Source of the DNA: Xenoacremonium recifei
Taxonomy: Eukaryota; Ascomycota; Sordariomycetes; Hypocreales; Nectriaceae
Assembly (NCBI GenBank): GCA_012184525.1
Contig: WOFQ01000016.1
Location: forward strand, 310,001-374,000
Reading direction: 5' to 3'
Length of the DNA stretch: 64,000 nucleotides
Below are positions 43,182 to 54,005 of the stretch, in pieces (the first letter of the stretch is position 1; each line of letters opens with the position of its first letter). A model generated the notes under the pieces. The model was not told where the DNA came from. It saw only the letters and a program-made list of their open reading frames with translations, and searched no databases. A program made the translations under genes and the position numbers.

Positions 43182-45085
43182 TCACAGCTTCGCGCGCACC
43201 TCACCCCTGTCGCCGACCTCGTGGCGGGCTCGTTCGCGGAGGGTCTTGCGGAGGATTTTGCCGGACTGTGAGTGAAGGGAGATTAGCTTTGAGAGTGTGG
43301 AAGGGGGGTGTGTGTGAGATGGATAGGGATATATGTGCGTGTAAGAGAGTGTGTGAAACAGGTAAGACGAGAGAGAGCCTACTGCAATCTTGGGAATCGC
43401 GTCGACAAACACCACTCCTCCCTTAAGGCGCTTATACCGCGCCACGCGCTCGGCCAGCCACTCTGCAACGGCATCTTCGGTCAGAGCCACGCCGCTGGGC
43501 GCGCGCACGATGTACGCCCGGGGCACCTCCTCGCCGTCGACGACGACGCCCACGACAGCGGCATCCGAGATGTCCTCGCGCTGCAATAGGAGGGCCTCGA
43601 GCTCGGCGGGCGCGACCTGATGGCCCTTGACCTTGATCAGCTCCTTGACGCGGTCGACGAGGTGGAACAGCGTGCCAGGGGCATAGTCCTCGACGTAGAC
43701 AACGTCGCCAGTGCGCAGCCAGCGAATGCCATCAGCGTCGACGGACAGGGCGGCTTGAGTGGCAGCATCGTTGCGCCAGTAGCCGCGCATGACGGTCGGC
43801 CCCGTGATCCACAGCTCGCCGGGGACTCGGGGCTCGGTGACGTCGGCGCCGGTCTCGAGGTCCACCAGCCGGGCCATGCAGTCCGGCATCAACTCGCCGA
43901 CGGCCTCGCTCTGGGGCCTGGCTGGATCCCACGACAGTGCGGTGCAAGTCACCTCAGTCATGCCCCAGCCTTGACGGACGATAGAGTCCTGCTTCGATAG
44001 CATAGAATCGATCACGCGTTGCGTGTCCCGGCTCAGGGGCGCCGCGCCGCAGGCCACCATGTTGATGCTGCTCAGGTCCGTCTTGCGCGCCATCGGGTGC
44101 TTGGACATGAGCACGAGTATGGGGGGCACCACCAGTAACTTGGCGATGCGATAGCGCTCGATGTGCGCAAGCATCTTGACGAAGTTGAACGACGGCATGA
44201 CGTAGACGGGGATGCGCTCGTACGGCAGATAGCTGATGAAGTAGCCCTGACTAAAAGCATGATACATCGGCAGGAAGCAGAGCGCCGTCGCCTCTCGTAA
44301 GTCGGTCTCGTAGTTGGGCTTGAGGCTATGGAACATGACGACACCGATGCCGTTAGCCACGAGGTTGTAGTGAGAAATCTCGACTCCCTTGGGGATGCCC
44401 GTCTGTAAGGTGCCCAAAGTTAGTCAACCCCTATGCCACCAAGAAGAACAGAACTGCACAGAGTCCTGGATTTCCCTACCGTGCCCGAGCTGTAGTTGAG
44501 CATGCAGGTTGTCTCCCGCGGGTCCTCGGGCTCTGCCCATGAGAAGGCCTCGCCATCGTCGCGTTCTGCAATCAGCTCGATCCAGTGTCGACACCCTGTG
44601 ACGGCCTCCGTGTCGACATTTGGCGAGTCGGGAATGGTTCCGTCAAACAGAAACACCTTCTCGCTGTCCAAGCCCGCTTGCTGAGCAGCATCGAGGGCGA
44701 CATCGAAGCATACATCGGCGGCAATCATTATGCTCGCCTCGCTGTCCTTGAGCTGGAAGGCGAGCTCCCGCGAGACAAAGCCTGGGTTCGCCCCGGTGAA
44801 GACGCCACCAGCCATCCAGATACCAAAAACAATGGCCGGGAAGAAGATGCTGTTGCCCGAGAATATCATCACCCGGTCGCCCCGCCGGAGGCCGTTCCGC
44901 TCCAGCCCTACGGCGATCCGCTTGGCCAGCAGCCGGGCCTCATGATAGGTGATGAAGTGCGTTTCGGGCCGGTCGGCGTCGATCCAGGCCTTCTTGTCCG
45001 GCAGTGGCCCCGACGACGAGCCAAACACCCATTGTTGAATCGAGCATTCGGGGATTGGAATTGAGAAGCGTGATTTGATGGGCAT
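43182..45085 (-). CDS. Acyl-CoA ligase, 4-coumarate-CoA-ligase-like, with peroxisomal signal
   Basis: Adenylate-forming enzyme that activates a carboxylic acid to its CoA thioester. Exons 44480-45085, 43383-44402 and 43182-43265 encode 569 residues. The start is MPIKSRFSIPIPECSIQQWV. The AMP-binding P-loop block is LNYSSGT-TGIPKGVEISHYN, split by the first intron. Next come LPMYHAFSQGYF, VRQGWGMTEVTC (Y/WGMTE), WLRTGDVVYVEDY and LFHLVDRVKELIKVKGHQVA (hinge and A8), then the A10 Lys in IPKIASGKILRKTLR, created by the second splice. That intron (43266-43382) is 117 nt, a multiple of three with no stop, so the frame reads through, but only splicing restores the conserved PK-x-x-SGKILR. The protein ends in AKL, a PTS1-type peroxisomal signal. 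Fungal relatives activate fatty or aromatic acids; the substrate here is not known. Confidence 0.92.
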
Positions 45086-47348
45086 GTCTATTGTTGAGAG
45101 CCCACCAGAGGAGGGTCCAAAGAACGCCAGTACAAGGATGTAAGAGAAGGAGAATGAGGCAACTGCAAGACACACGTTGAAGTAGAGACAAGCTAGAGCC
45201 GAGAGAGATGCAGGCCGATAGCGGTCTCCGGCGTGCCTCAAATACTACTGCAGGAGCAGCAAAAGGAAGGGCATGCATACGCGGCTCGACAGGAGGATGG
45301 CGGCTGAGGTGCCATGAATCGCCAAATCCGACGGTCGAGATGGTCAGGCCCGCTTTGAATCGATGTCTCAAGGATCAGGATTCGGCAATATGGGACATTG
45401 CCGTCCGTCGGCTCGCACAGGCTTCAATTGCGTGTCCTCAATACTATCGTCTGGTCTCGTTTGGACAAAGAGCGGCGAGAGACGGGCTGGGATGGGCGGT
45501 AAGATATATCTATACCGATGCCACCCCGGCGCCAAGGGTCCAAGACCATGCCGTGCGTGTCTCTTCTGGTCGACACTATCGACTAAAATTAGTCGCAAGC
45601 CTCACGACACCAACCAACGAGGGGGGACCCCGCATGAGGAAGCGAACAGGGTTGCTAGCCATCCATCAGCCGGTTCTCGTTCCGTCTTCTGGCGAGTCTC
45701 GCCCATGAGGAACGCCGAATCGTTGAGGGGCTCGCCAAAGCTGGTTCGTCCCTACTTAGTCGAGCTGTGTACTCGCTCGATCATCGTTCAAGCAGGGACG
45801 CGCTCCGGGACCCGTGATATTGCCCGCCATCAGCAGCTCGCAGGAGCCACAGCTTGCCCCGTGTGCAAGCCCTACTGTTGGACAGCAGCAAGCCCCCCGT
45901 AGCACTCGATGTCCAGAGCTCCCAGGACGACGTTCCACGTTGTAGCTTCCAGGCCAACTGCCCGTAGCCGAATGTCTGTGTTGCCCCAGCTGGCCGCCGC
46001 CTTCTCTCCAGATATGAGGCTATGTCTTGGACAAACGGGACGCCACGAGCATTCCGATGTCCATTTTAAGCTTATATCGACGGTGTGTGCATCAGGAGTT
46101 ATGTTGCCAATTTGCCGTTGTTGTCGGTGCCCTCGCCGGTGCCTCCATTCCTCGACATTTGTGGCTGAAGTCTGATGCTTACGCCAGCAGTCATTCGAGG
46201 GAGTCGTAGGCGAGTGACGGCAGAGCTAACGGGCTGGTTCGGATCCATTTCCGCGGCCGGGTCGTACTGCTGTGTTAGTGCCGTCGTTCATTCGAGGACG
46301 GGCGTCGCTTGGCGAAGGCGAGCTGACAGGTCAGATGGGACCGTTGGAGGATCGCTGATGCACTGTAGCCTCATCTCGCATCGAGTCCAACAAGCGAGCC
46401 CTACAAGGCCAGGAAGCGACGGACGAGGGCGCAACAAGCCGCGTATCATCTTGAATAATCAGCGTCTGTTGTTTTGTAGTAATTGGAGTAGACAGAGTAG
46501 CAGTAGCAATGTAGCAGCAACACGTGCGAGGCGTCACGACGTTAATTGTTGGGGAACAAGGCAGTGTTACGGGCAAGACGGTAGGTGAGTAACGATGATG
46601 CAGCAATAAGTGGATGTCATGAGTTCTCTTTTGGGGCATGAATAGGGCAAACTCGGCTGATGAAAGTGCGGATTGGAGGTTGAGCTTTGAGGCTCTCTGT
46701 CGTTGTTGTAAGTAGGGAGTAAGAGGGCTAATGAAGCATGAAGACGAACTGCTGTGAGGCGATGATAAGCGAGCTTTCGGGGCACAGAGAGACGACATGG
46801 CCAATGCCAACATGAGTTGCATGTTGCCAGGGCGGAAGAACACGACGGGACGAAGTCATCGCCAGTTGCGCAGGGTACCACTCGGCACGCGAGCGAGAGG
46901 AGGACAGCAGCTTCAGGATTCTTGTGACTGTTTTCTTTTCTCCTGCAGGTAGGACGAGAAAGGAAAACGAGAGGTAGGGCAGCAACTCGGTGAAGCAGAT
47001 AGACTAGAATTGTGTCAAGTAAACCATTGAACGTGTCTATTCCAGGTTTTCAATCCGTTGTTGAAGCAAGGAGAGAAAGCCAGCAGGCGAAACACACCTG
47101 AGGCAGCCAAATATTGGGGCTTGCAGGTACGTACCTCCGGGTTGACCCCCATTAGGTCAGCACAGCACCGGCTCAACCCGACAATCAGCCGGCCCAGCCA
47201 ATCACCGCCGCCCATTTTGCAAGCAGCTCATCTGAAGTTCCCAAGCGACCGACGACATTTTGGCCCCGGCGACGACCTCTCCCGACTGCAAGCCCTCGCA
47301 TCCCTCCAACCTCCTCGCAGCGACCGCCCTCCGCCCCAATCCGACGCC
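45086..47348. other. Intergenic, divergent region between ligase and complex I gene
   Basis: 2.3 kb without a gene I can support. Moderately GC-rich, with random short frames on both strands. Must hold the promoters of the acyl-CoA ligase and of the 24 kDa subunit gene. Confidence 0.45.
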
Positions 47349-48380
47349 ATGGCGAGCAAGCTCACTCCCCTCCTCGTCCGATCGGCCGTCCGCGCCGCCT
47401 CGCGGGTCGCCCGGCCGCCGTCGTGCCGCGCTGCCTTCTCCCTCACAGCCCGGCGACCGAGCGACACCCTCATGGTGGTACGTCTCCGCAAGCAGAGGCG
47501 CCATTGGCATCTCAATCGCAGGCCCCGAGCCCCGGGCGGTCAAGATGTGTGTGTTTTGTGCTGACATGTGGCCCGATAGCACCGGAATACCGCGGACAAC
47601 AACCCCGACATCCCCTTCAAGTTCAACGCCGAGAACGAGAAGGTCATCGCCGAGATCCTCAAGCGATACCCCCCGCAGTACAAGAAGGCGGCCGTCATGC
47701 CACTGCTCGACATCGGTCAGCGCCAGCATGGCTTCACCAGCATCAGCGTCATGAACGAGGTGGCGCGGCTGCTGGAGATGCCCCCGATGCGAGTCTACGA
47801 GGTTGCGTCCTTTTACACCATGTACAACAGAACCCCCGTGGGCAAGTTTTTTGTCCAGGCCTGCACAACCGTGAGTCTCCTTTTTATACTTTCAGAGCGT
47901 TTTGCGGTGGTAATACGGAATGGTTGCTTTGCAATGGGAATTGGGATTGTGGTCCGATTGGACCTCGGTAGAAGATTGACGCGAGAGCATATCAGATTAC
48001 AGCAATGCTGACGCTCTATAAAGACTCCTTGCCAACTAGGCGGCTGTGGCTCCGACGTTATTGTCAAGGCCATCAAGGAACACCTCGGCATCAAGCAGGG
48101 CGAGACCACCGCCGACGGCCTGTTCACCTTCATCGAGGTCGAGTGCCTGGGCGCCTGCGTCAACGCGCCCATGATCCAGATCAACGACGACTACTACGAG
48201 GACCTCACCCCCGAGACCGTCAAGACCCTCCTCACCGCCCTCAAGGAGAGCGCCTCTAGCGGCGCCGAGGTCCCCAAGGCGGGCCCCCTCACCGGCCGTG
48301 ACACCTGCGAGAACAGCGCCGGCCAGACCAACCTGCTGGACGAGCCCTGGGGGGTCGAGAAGACGCGATCGGACTTGTAG
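47349..48380 (+). CDS. nuo-24: NADH:ubiquinone oxidoreductase 24 kDa subunit (NDUFV2/NuoE)
   Basis: Peripheral-arm subunit of mitochondrial complex I carrying the N1a [2Fe-2S] cluster. Exons 47349-47477, 47580-47870 and 48024-48380 give 258 residues. The first exon is nearly all presequence (MASKLTPLLVRSAVRAASRV, Arg-rich). The core starts HRNTADNNPDIPFKFNAENE and has YKKAAVMPLLDIGQRQHGF and SVMNEVARLLEMPPMRVYEV. The four cluster ligands are Cys138 and Cys143 in CTTTPCQLGG, the motif joined by the second splice, and Cys181 and Cys185 in ECLGACVNAP. The end PWGVEKTRSDL is the usual fungal one. Introns are 102 and 153 nt, with GTACGT and GTGAGT donors. The acceptor AAAG at 48023 is weak but is fixed by the family sequence. 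Convergent with the kelch gene. Confidence 0.95.
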
Positions 48381-48762
48381 ATTAGAATAACTTGTGGTGT
48401 AAGGGAAATGGAATATCCGAGATTTCGTCGTCGGACGCGCCGAGGGAAAAGGAGGTTCGAAGGACGAGAGAAAGAAAGCATTTGTGTGTGAAGGGATTGT
48501 GTGATTGAGGTTGATCTGTACATAACGCCGTGTTGAATGCTCCCGGGAATAGAAAACGTTCATTCGTAAAGCTATGCTAAGATATTGTAGCTACCTATTT
48601 GAAGCATTGGAGAATTGTTTTTAATGCTTTTAGGGGAGTTTTTGGGAAGACCCGTCACACGCCTATCCAAAGGAAAACCGCCTTTCACTCGTCCATGAAC
48701 CCTATCCCACACCTCTGGACCCTTATCCAATACCTCTGATCCCTATCCAACACCTCTGATTC
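48381..48762. other. Convergent intergenic region
   Basis: 382 bp between the stops of the complex I subunit and kelch genes; contains 3' UTRs and, next to the kelch stop, a 20-bp tandem repeat (48701-48760). Confidence 0.6.
48701..48760. repeat. 20-bp tandem repeat, three units
   Basis: Three consecutive imperfect 20-bp units: CCTATCCCACACCTCTGGAC, CCTTATCCAATACCTCTGAT and CCCTATCCAACACCTCTGAT. It ends two bases before the kelch gene stop codon (minus strand), so it lies in that gene's 3' UTR. A partial further copy (GCCTATCCAA) is at 48661-48670. Confidence 0.8.
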
Positions 48763-50421
48763 TTACTGATCACCCAATCTCAGAATCCAGCCATCGCCTA
48801 GCCGTCGGTTGTCTTCACCCAATCCGCCCCAGATGAGAATGGCATTCTCCTCGAGGTCACCCATCGGAGCACTTGCGAGCCAGCCGCGTGGTGCAGGCAT
48901 AGTGTCATCGTTGTCGTCGTCGTAGGGATTCATTTCGACTCGCGTCCATTTGCCCTCGCCTGTCTTGCGGCCCACGGCCTGCATGACTGCGGCAGTGACG
49001 CTGGCGGCTGACATACCCAGCGGCGGCACCTGGAACATCCAGACGTCGTCGAGGAACTTGCCTGCACCGGCATGGCCCTCAGTGCTGGGATCTTGCTCGC
49101 CCATTGTGAGAACAAGGAACTCACGACCGCCGCCAATGGTGAGGGCTTCGAGAGAGAAGACGCTTCGAGGCGTAGGCCACGGCTGGGCGGGTTCAAGGGG
49201 GACCTCTGGCGAAGAGGCATCGACGTTGTTCTCCAGGATTGTCTGCCAGCCACCGCGAGCCCGGATGGCAACTTCACCCTTGCTGCCCTTGTCGTTGAAC
49301 GTTTCGACCTCCAGATGGAGGAAGTCTAGTTGGCCACCGAGCTCCGCCTTGCCATCAAAGCCGCCGAAGCGGAACAGTCGACTTTTGCTGATACAAATAG
49401 CAGTGCCTCCTCGCGCCGGCCCGGGAGCAGCGGGGAGCTCGCTCCAGGTTCTCGTATGGACGTCAAAGGCCCAAATATCGTTGGCACGGTCTCCGCTGGC
49501 CAGACAACCCCCGTGGACAAAGAAAGTGCCGTAGCCGTTAGACTCCTCATCGACTGCGTCCTCGGCGACGTTGCCAACAATGGGGTCTTGAGGGATGCCT
49601 GTCTTCGAGGTGTCTCCAAGTGCCCAGGTCTGCCATGTTTCGGGCTCCTTCGGGCGGGCAACGGCAAAGTCTCGAGGGCGGTCGGTAGCTGTTGCGCAGT
49701 GATAGCTCCGAGGAGCAGGATGGGGGATGATGGTGCCGCCTTTGACCGCAGGCACAGGATCGAGGTATGCCCAGGTCTGGTCTCGAGTGTCAAAGACCCA
49801 GACACGGCCTGCCTCTTCAATTGGGGCCATGTCGGTGCCACCGCGGCCTCCGAAAAGGAAGATACGAGATCCAATTACAGCTGTGGCATGTCCGACTCGG
49901 GCCTCAGGCACATTCCCCAGAACAGGAGGTTCGGGGCCTGCAGGTTCCTTGCCTTTGCCCTTGCTCTCGGCGGGAAGGCCTGGTGAAGCGAGAGGCACAT
50001 CATCCAGGGTCTTTTCCTCTCCAGCAGGCTCTGCTGGCGCTTCTTCCTTGCTTGGTTCTTCGGGCTCAGAAGCAGCCTCGGGACTAGGCTCAGGCACAGG
50101 CTGCTGCTCTTCCTGAACAGCAGCCCTCGCCTTGATTCTATAGTAGTCGGCACCCGCACCGCTCCAGGAGAGCTTCACGACGTGCATGTCATTGTCGACG
50201 GGATTGCGAGGGCTGATCTCGCCGCCGAACAAGTAAGCAGAGCCGGAGATGATGTCGAGCGAGTGGGAGGACCGTGGCACGGGCGGCAGATCAATGCGCT
50301 CCCAAGTGCCATTGATTCCATCCTTGCGCGGCGATTTGACGGAGGGCATGGACGGGAGGTTCTGTTGGACATTGGCAAGGATGTCGGTCGTGCGGCGCCG
50401 CAGCTTTGCGAAGGATTCCAT
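48763..50421 (-). CDS. Kelch-repeat protein
   Basis: A 552-residue intronless protein predicted to form a kelch beta-propeller. Start chosen at the ATG at 50419-50421 (MESFAKLRRRTTDILANVQQ); the frame is open upstream but has no ATG. Kelch blades show as GTWERIDLPPVPRSSHSLDI then SGSAYLFGGEIS; ARVGHATAVIGSRIFLFGGR then GRVWVFDTRDQTWAYLDPVP; GTFFVHGGCLASGDRANDIW then DVHTRTWSELPAAPGPARGG; and SRLFRFGGFDGKAELGG. Between blades one and two is a long Pro/Glu-rich, disordered insert (about residues 105-165). The N-terminal helix is basic. Relatives are used as scaffolds in cell polarity or signalling; nothing here fixes a partner. No signal peptide or catalytic residue. Confidence 0.85.
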   Translation of the reverse strand: MESFAKLRRRTTDILANVQQNLPSMPSVKSPRKDGINGTWERIDLPPVPRSSHSLDIISGSAYLFGGEISPRNPVDNDMHVVKLSWSGAGADYYRIKARAAVQEEQQPVPEPSPEAASEPEEPSKEEAPAEPAGEEKTLDDVPLASPGLPAESKGKGKEPAGPEPPVLGNVPEARVGHATAVIGSRIFLFGGRGGTDMAPIEEAGRVWVFDTRDQTWAYLDPVPAVKGGTIIPHPAPRSYHCATATDRPRDFAVARPKEPETWQTWALGDTSKTGIPQDPIVGNVAEDAVDEESNGYGTFFVHGGCLASGDRANDIWAFDVHTRTWSELPAAPGPARGGTAICISKSRLFRFGGFDGKAELGGQLDFLHLEVETFNDKGSKGEVAIRARGGWQTILENNVDASSPEVPLEPAQPWPTPRSVFSLEALTIGGGREFLVLTMGEQDPSTEGHAGAGKFLDDVWMFQVPPLGMSAASVTAAVMQAVGRKTGEGKWTRVEMNPYDDDNDDTMPAPRGWLASAPMGDLEENAILIWGGLGEDNRRLGDGWILRLGDQ

Positions 50422-51700
50422 GGCGACGGATGTTTGGGAGAGGGGCTGTTGTGAGGAACAAGGTGTTGCGGGACAAAGGACAAGGAGAGAATGAGAGGGG
50501 AGAAAGGAGAGGAGAGCAGAAAAAGGCTGCTGACAGTGAGATGTTAGCAGAACGGGCAAGCAAGGTCAGGTAAGGTGCCCAAAGGTGGTGCTCGTGGACT
50601 ACCTATCGATAAGTCGATACGAGCGAGAGCGAGACGTACACGGGATGACGTATGTCTTGGGGATGGAGACTGGCAGGGCAGGAGGAGGGATCGTCGAATT
50701 GTGGTGGAAGGGACGAGCAGGGTGCTTCACAGAGGATGACGGAGAAGCAGAAAATAGAACAGCAGCAATGCCAGCTCGCGAGGGATGGCACAAGCTGTGA
50801 CAGACAGGTTTCTGGCGAGAGACTCGTATGCACTTCTACAGCTCCGGGTTCGCTGATCAGCTCGCTGAAGCCAGACGATGCAGGTGGGATTTTAGCGGGG
50901 TAGCGGGTGTCTTACAGGGTCCTCCCACTGGCTGCTAGCGCCGTGGGAATGGATTGGATGGCGGGCGAGTGGGGCGCAGTCGGGGCTGAAGTACAGCGTA
51001 AGAGACGGCCTCGAACCTTCAGAAACGGTCCGGGGGACTTTGGGGCGTGGGAGCGGTCGTCAGCTGCTCAGCCTGCAACGTGTGCTGAATTGACTTTCCA
51101 TTGGGCTGGATCCCATCCTTGGATTGAAATCGACATGGCTGTTACGGTCAACTCTAAATGTGAGGCCAAGTCTGATAGCAGCGGCAGCTGTGAAGAATTG
51201 ACACTGGTGAGGGCCGTGACGGTGATGGCCTCAAGGACACGGCGTCGCTCACAGATGGTCTTATTCCAATGATAATCTTATAAATAATCAAGCCGATGAT
51301 TTGCCTAACAAGATGTTTCGAGGCAGGAATGACCCGAGTAATAGGAAAGAGCGAGGGTGCTATATAGGTGCTCCACGTAAAACGTCTCATTTCCCTCCGC
51401 CAGTGCCGATAGACTTCCCTCTATGAACATCACTCGAGCATCGACGCTCAATCGCTTCGGGAGGCGGTCAGCACACCAGAAAAGTCGAAACGGTGAAAAT
51501 GGCCCCCATGAGAAAAAAAAACCAGGCAGCGCATCCCACATCCAGCCTTGTTGGTGTGCGTTGGGCTGTGCAAGGACAGCCAATCATGGCTGCAGGGCGA
51601 AGACGTGAGAGATGCGCTCAGCGACACGAGACCACCGCGGCTTGACACTCCTCCTCGGTGACACTTCCGCACAGGCGAAAAAGGATAGGAAAAGCCTCAT
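50422..51700. promoter_or_regulatory. Divergent region between kelch and ubiquitin-like-domain genes
   Basis: About 1.3 kb holding two divergent promoters. No gene recognised. Short A-rich run near 51512-51521; nothing else structured. Confidence 0.5.
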
Positions 51701-53048
51701 ATGCCGACACCGAGACATTCGATTGCTATGGATAGGGATCTCAATGACAGGGACACCTTGGAGGTGGAGGGGCACGTCCCCGCGATTGCGCCTCAACAGC
51801 CCGAGGAAGCGGCTGTGCCAGGCGACGACGCGGCGAGGGATGTGTCTGCTACCGACGAACGCGACAGCTTGCCTCATAGTGAGGCGGTCGTTGAGTCGGA
51901 GAGCAGGGCCGATGATGCGGAGAAGGTGGTGAGTTTCCCGCTCTGCTCTCGCCAGCAGAATCGAGGCTAGAGACTAAGGCGCAAGGCAGACGAAAATCCC
52001 AGGTCCCGAAGTGTTTGATGCACCGATTCCCATGCTCGAGCAGCCGTCCGACGCGCCCTTTATACCAGTGCCTCCAAGAAACGATGTAGCAGAGGACGAT
52101 GGCAGTCATCAGCCGGCACCGATAGACAAGGGCAAGGGCAAGGAAGTGCAACCCCCCAACCCAGCCAGCTCGTCCACGCCCGCCCCTGCGCCCACGTTCC
52201 CGGGCACCGGATCGACCTTTAGTATTCCAGCTCCTGGCACGGTGCTGCCGTGGGAGCTCGATCCAGAGAGGCCCGACCAAAAGCTTCCTATTCTCTTCAA
52301 GGATGCCGTAGGGCGTCACTTCATGATTCCTTGGAGGAGGGCCAAGACGTGGGATGTGAGTGGCAGGAGGCACCATGCAGGAACTCTCTAACTTGGGCAA
52401 CAGGGCATGAAGATGACGATCGATAAGATGTTTGAGAAAGTGGATGGCCCGTTCAGCTTCCATGTGCCCAACGGCCACTACGATCTCTTCTTCACGAGCA
52501 GCCCGATGCGCGAGGTCGAGGGGACGACGACCAATAATCCAAATGCTACAAACCGGGATGGCCCTCCAAACCTATCCGAGGCTGGCCCCTCGACCTTCAA
52601 GCCGATCGACAACAACCCAAGCATTGGCAATTACAAACCAAGTAGCAGTACCCCCAGCACGAGCAACACTCCTGCAAAGGCCGCGACGCCGCCTGGAACA
52701 GGCAACCCGCCCCCATACACTTCTCGCTCGGCCGCACCTATCATCGTCCTGCCAGACTTCTGGGAGGACATCATCCGCCCGGGAATGTCTGTCACCATGG
52801 CAATGTGGACAATGACAAACTCGACACCCTACGCAACGCGCCCGTTCGTAGGTCCCTCTGGTACAGGCGGGCGTGGCATGCACAACACTGCGCCGCCGCC
52901 GCCCGGCATGAATAACAATGGCATGATGGCAGTACCGCCACCGCCGGTGCCTTTTCAAGTTATCAACGTGGGCGAACGGCCGGGCGTCCGACGACGGGGC
53001 AAGACGAGGGTGAATCCGGGGCGACCGGTGCACAAGCGAACGCTATGA
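51701..53048 (+). CDS. Ubiquitin-like-domain (ULD) protein, fungal family, function unknown
   Basis: 412 residues from exons 51701-51928, 51990-52355 and 52404-53048. The N-terminal 140 residues are acidic and disordered, then Pro/Ser-rich. A ubiquitin-like domain of the kind common in Pezizomycotina starts at LPILFKDAVGRHFMIPWRRA, continues over the second splice (KTWD-GMKMTIDKMFEKVDGP) with GHYDLFF, then is interrupted by a roughly 80-residue low-complexity insert (Asn/Ser/Thr/Pro) and resumes as IIVLPDFWEDIIRPGMSVTM then AMW, the usual last strand. The C-terminus is Gly/Pro-rich (PPPPGMNNNGMMAVPPPPVP) and ends in a basic stretch, RRRGKTRVNPGRPVHKR, a possible nuclear signal. The family call rests on the FRDxxGRxFxxPW, GHYDL and W-x-x-x-I-x-P-G pattern I recall. 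Role unknown. Confidence 0.75.
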
Positions 53049-54005
53049 TTAACGACTAGGTACGGATTGCATTGGTTGGAACGGAAGGGCTGGGTTTGTT
53101 ATGACAGTTATGACCGGTATGCTTCAACGCAGAGTGTGTATGTATGAATGATTTATTGTCATGACAGCATTGCAGTTACGTGTATCTGCTCGTTTAGGGT
53201 TATTTATCAAGGCTGGATTATCAAGTCTCGTGCTTCAACGCAAGGCTGATTTAAGTGACCGGGTTTGTCTACAAAAGACTGTAAAAGAAAAGGCGAGAAG
53301 AGAGAAGAAAAGACTAATGACACTGTCTTCCTTTCTATTCTTTGGTTCTCCTGAGACATTGTGGTCTCGTGCCCGGCCACAAGAGGCCGTCCAGGACTTC
53401 AAGAGTGTTGGTGGCGGGAGTTTCTACGCACAGCCACTAGGCCTCCGGCTCAACACCCTCGGTCACCTGTGATTTCTGGGTAGATGGGAAGAGAGAAAGG
53501 CACGGCATTGATGTTGGTTCAGCATGTCTTTGCTCTGTTTCTGCTTGAGTTGTGGAACTCTCGCTTCGCCAGCCGGCGCTTAAGAGGCAACCCGGCCGAG
53601 GCCTGGGCCTGAAAGCCCGAAGCGAAGCGGCTGGGCCCTGTTCGGACCGTGCCGCTTTTTCCATCGCGGGCGGCTGAGGGATCGACAGTCGAGGCGATGG
53701 AGGCGCCTATTATGCGGCTTTCAGCTCTCAGCTCCCAGCTCGAGGACTTATTAGAGAGGGCGTCGTCACCTTCGGGGCTCAATCCCATTGTGATATTTGG
53801 CCCCCAACCCTGCCGTTCAAACCGATTACATCTCGCCCAGGACTGGCAATTGTGATCTCCTCGCTTTCTATGTCCGGATCCAATGTGACTCGAGATCTTG
53901 CCAAGTCCGATCTCTCCCCATTGTCAAGCCGCGACTTCGCAGTAGCGCATCTACACAAGTGCAGCTGAGCCTCGCTCCAGCGTAAGGCTCACAGCAGCAG
54001 CAGCC
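53049..54005. other. Intergenic, ULD protein 3' region and CorA-like promoter
   Basis: About 960 bp. A/T-rich 3' UTR-like sequence to about 53330, then GC-richer promoter sequence. No gene supported. Confidence 0.5.
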
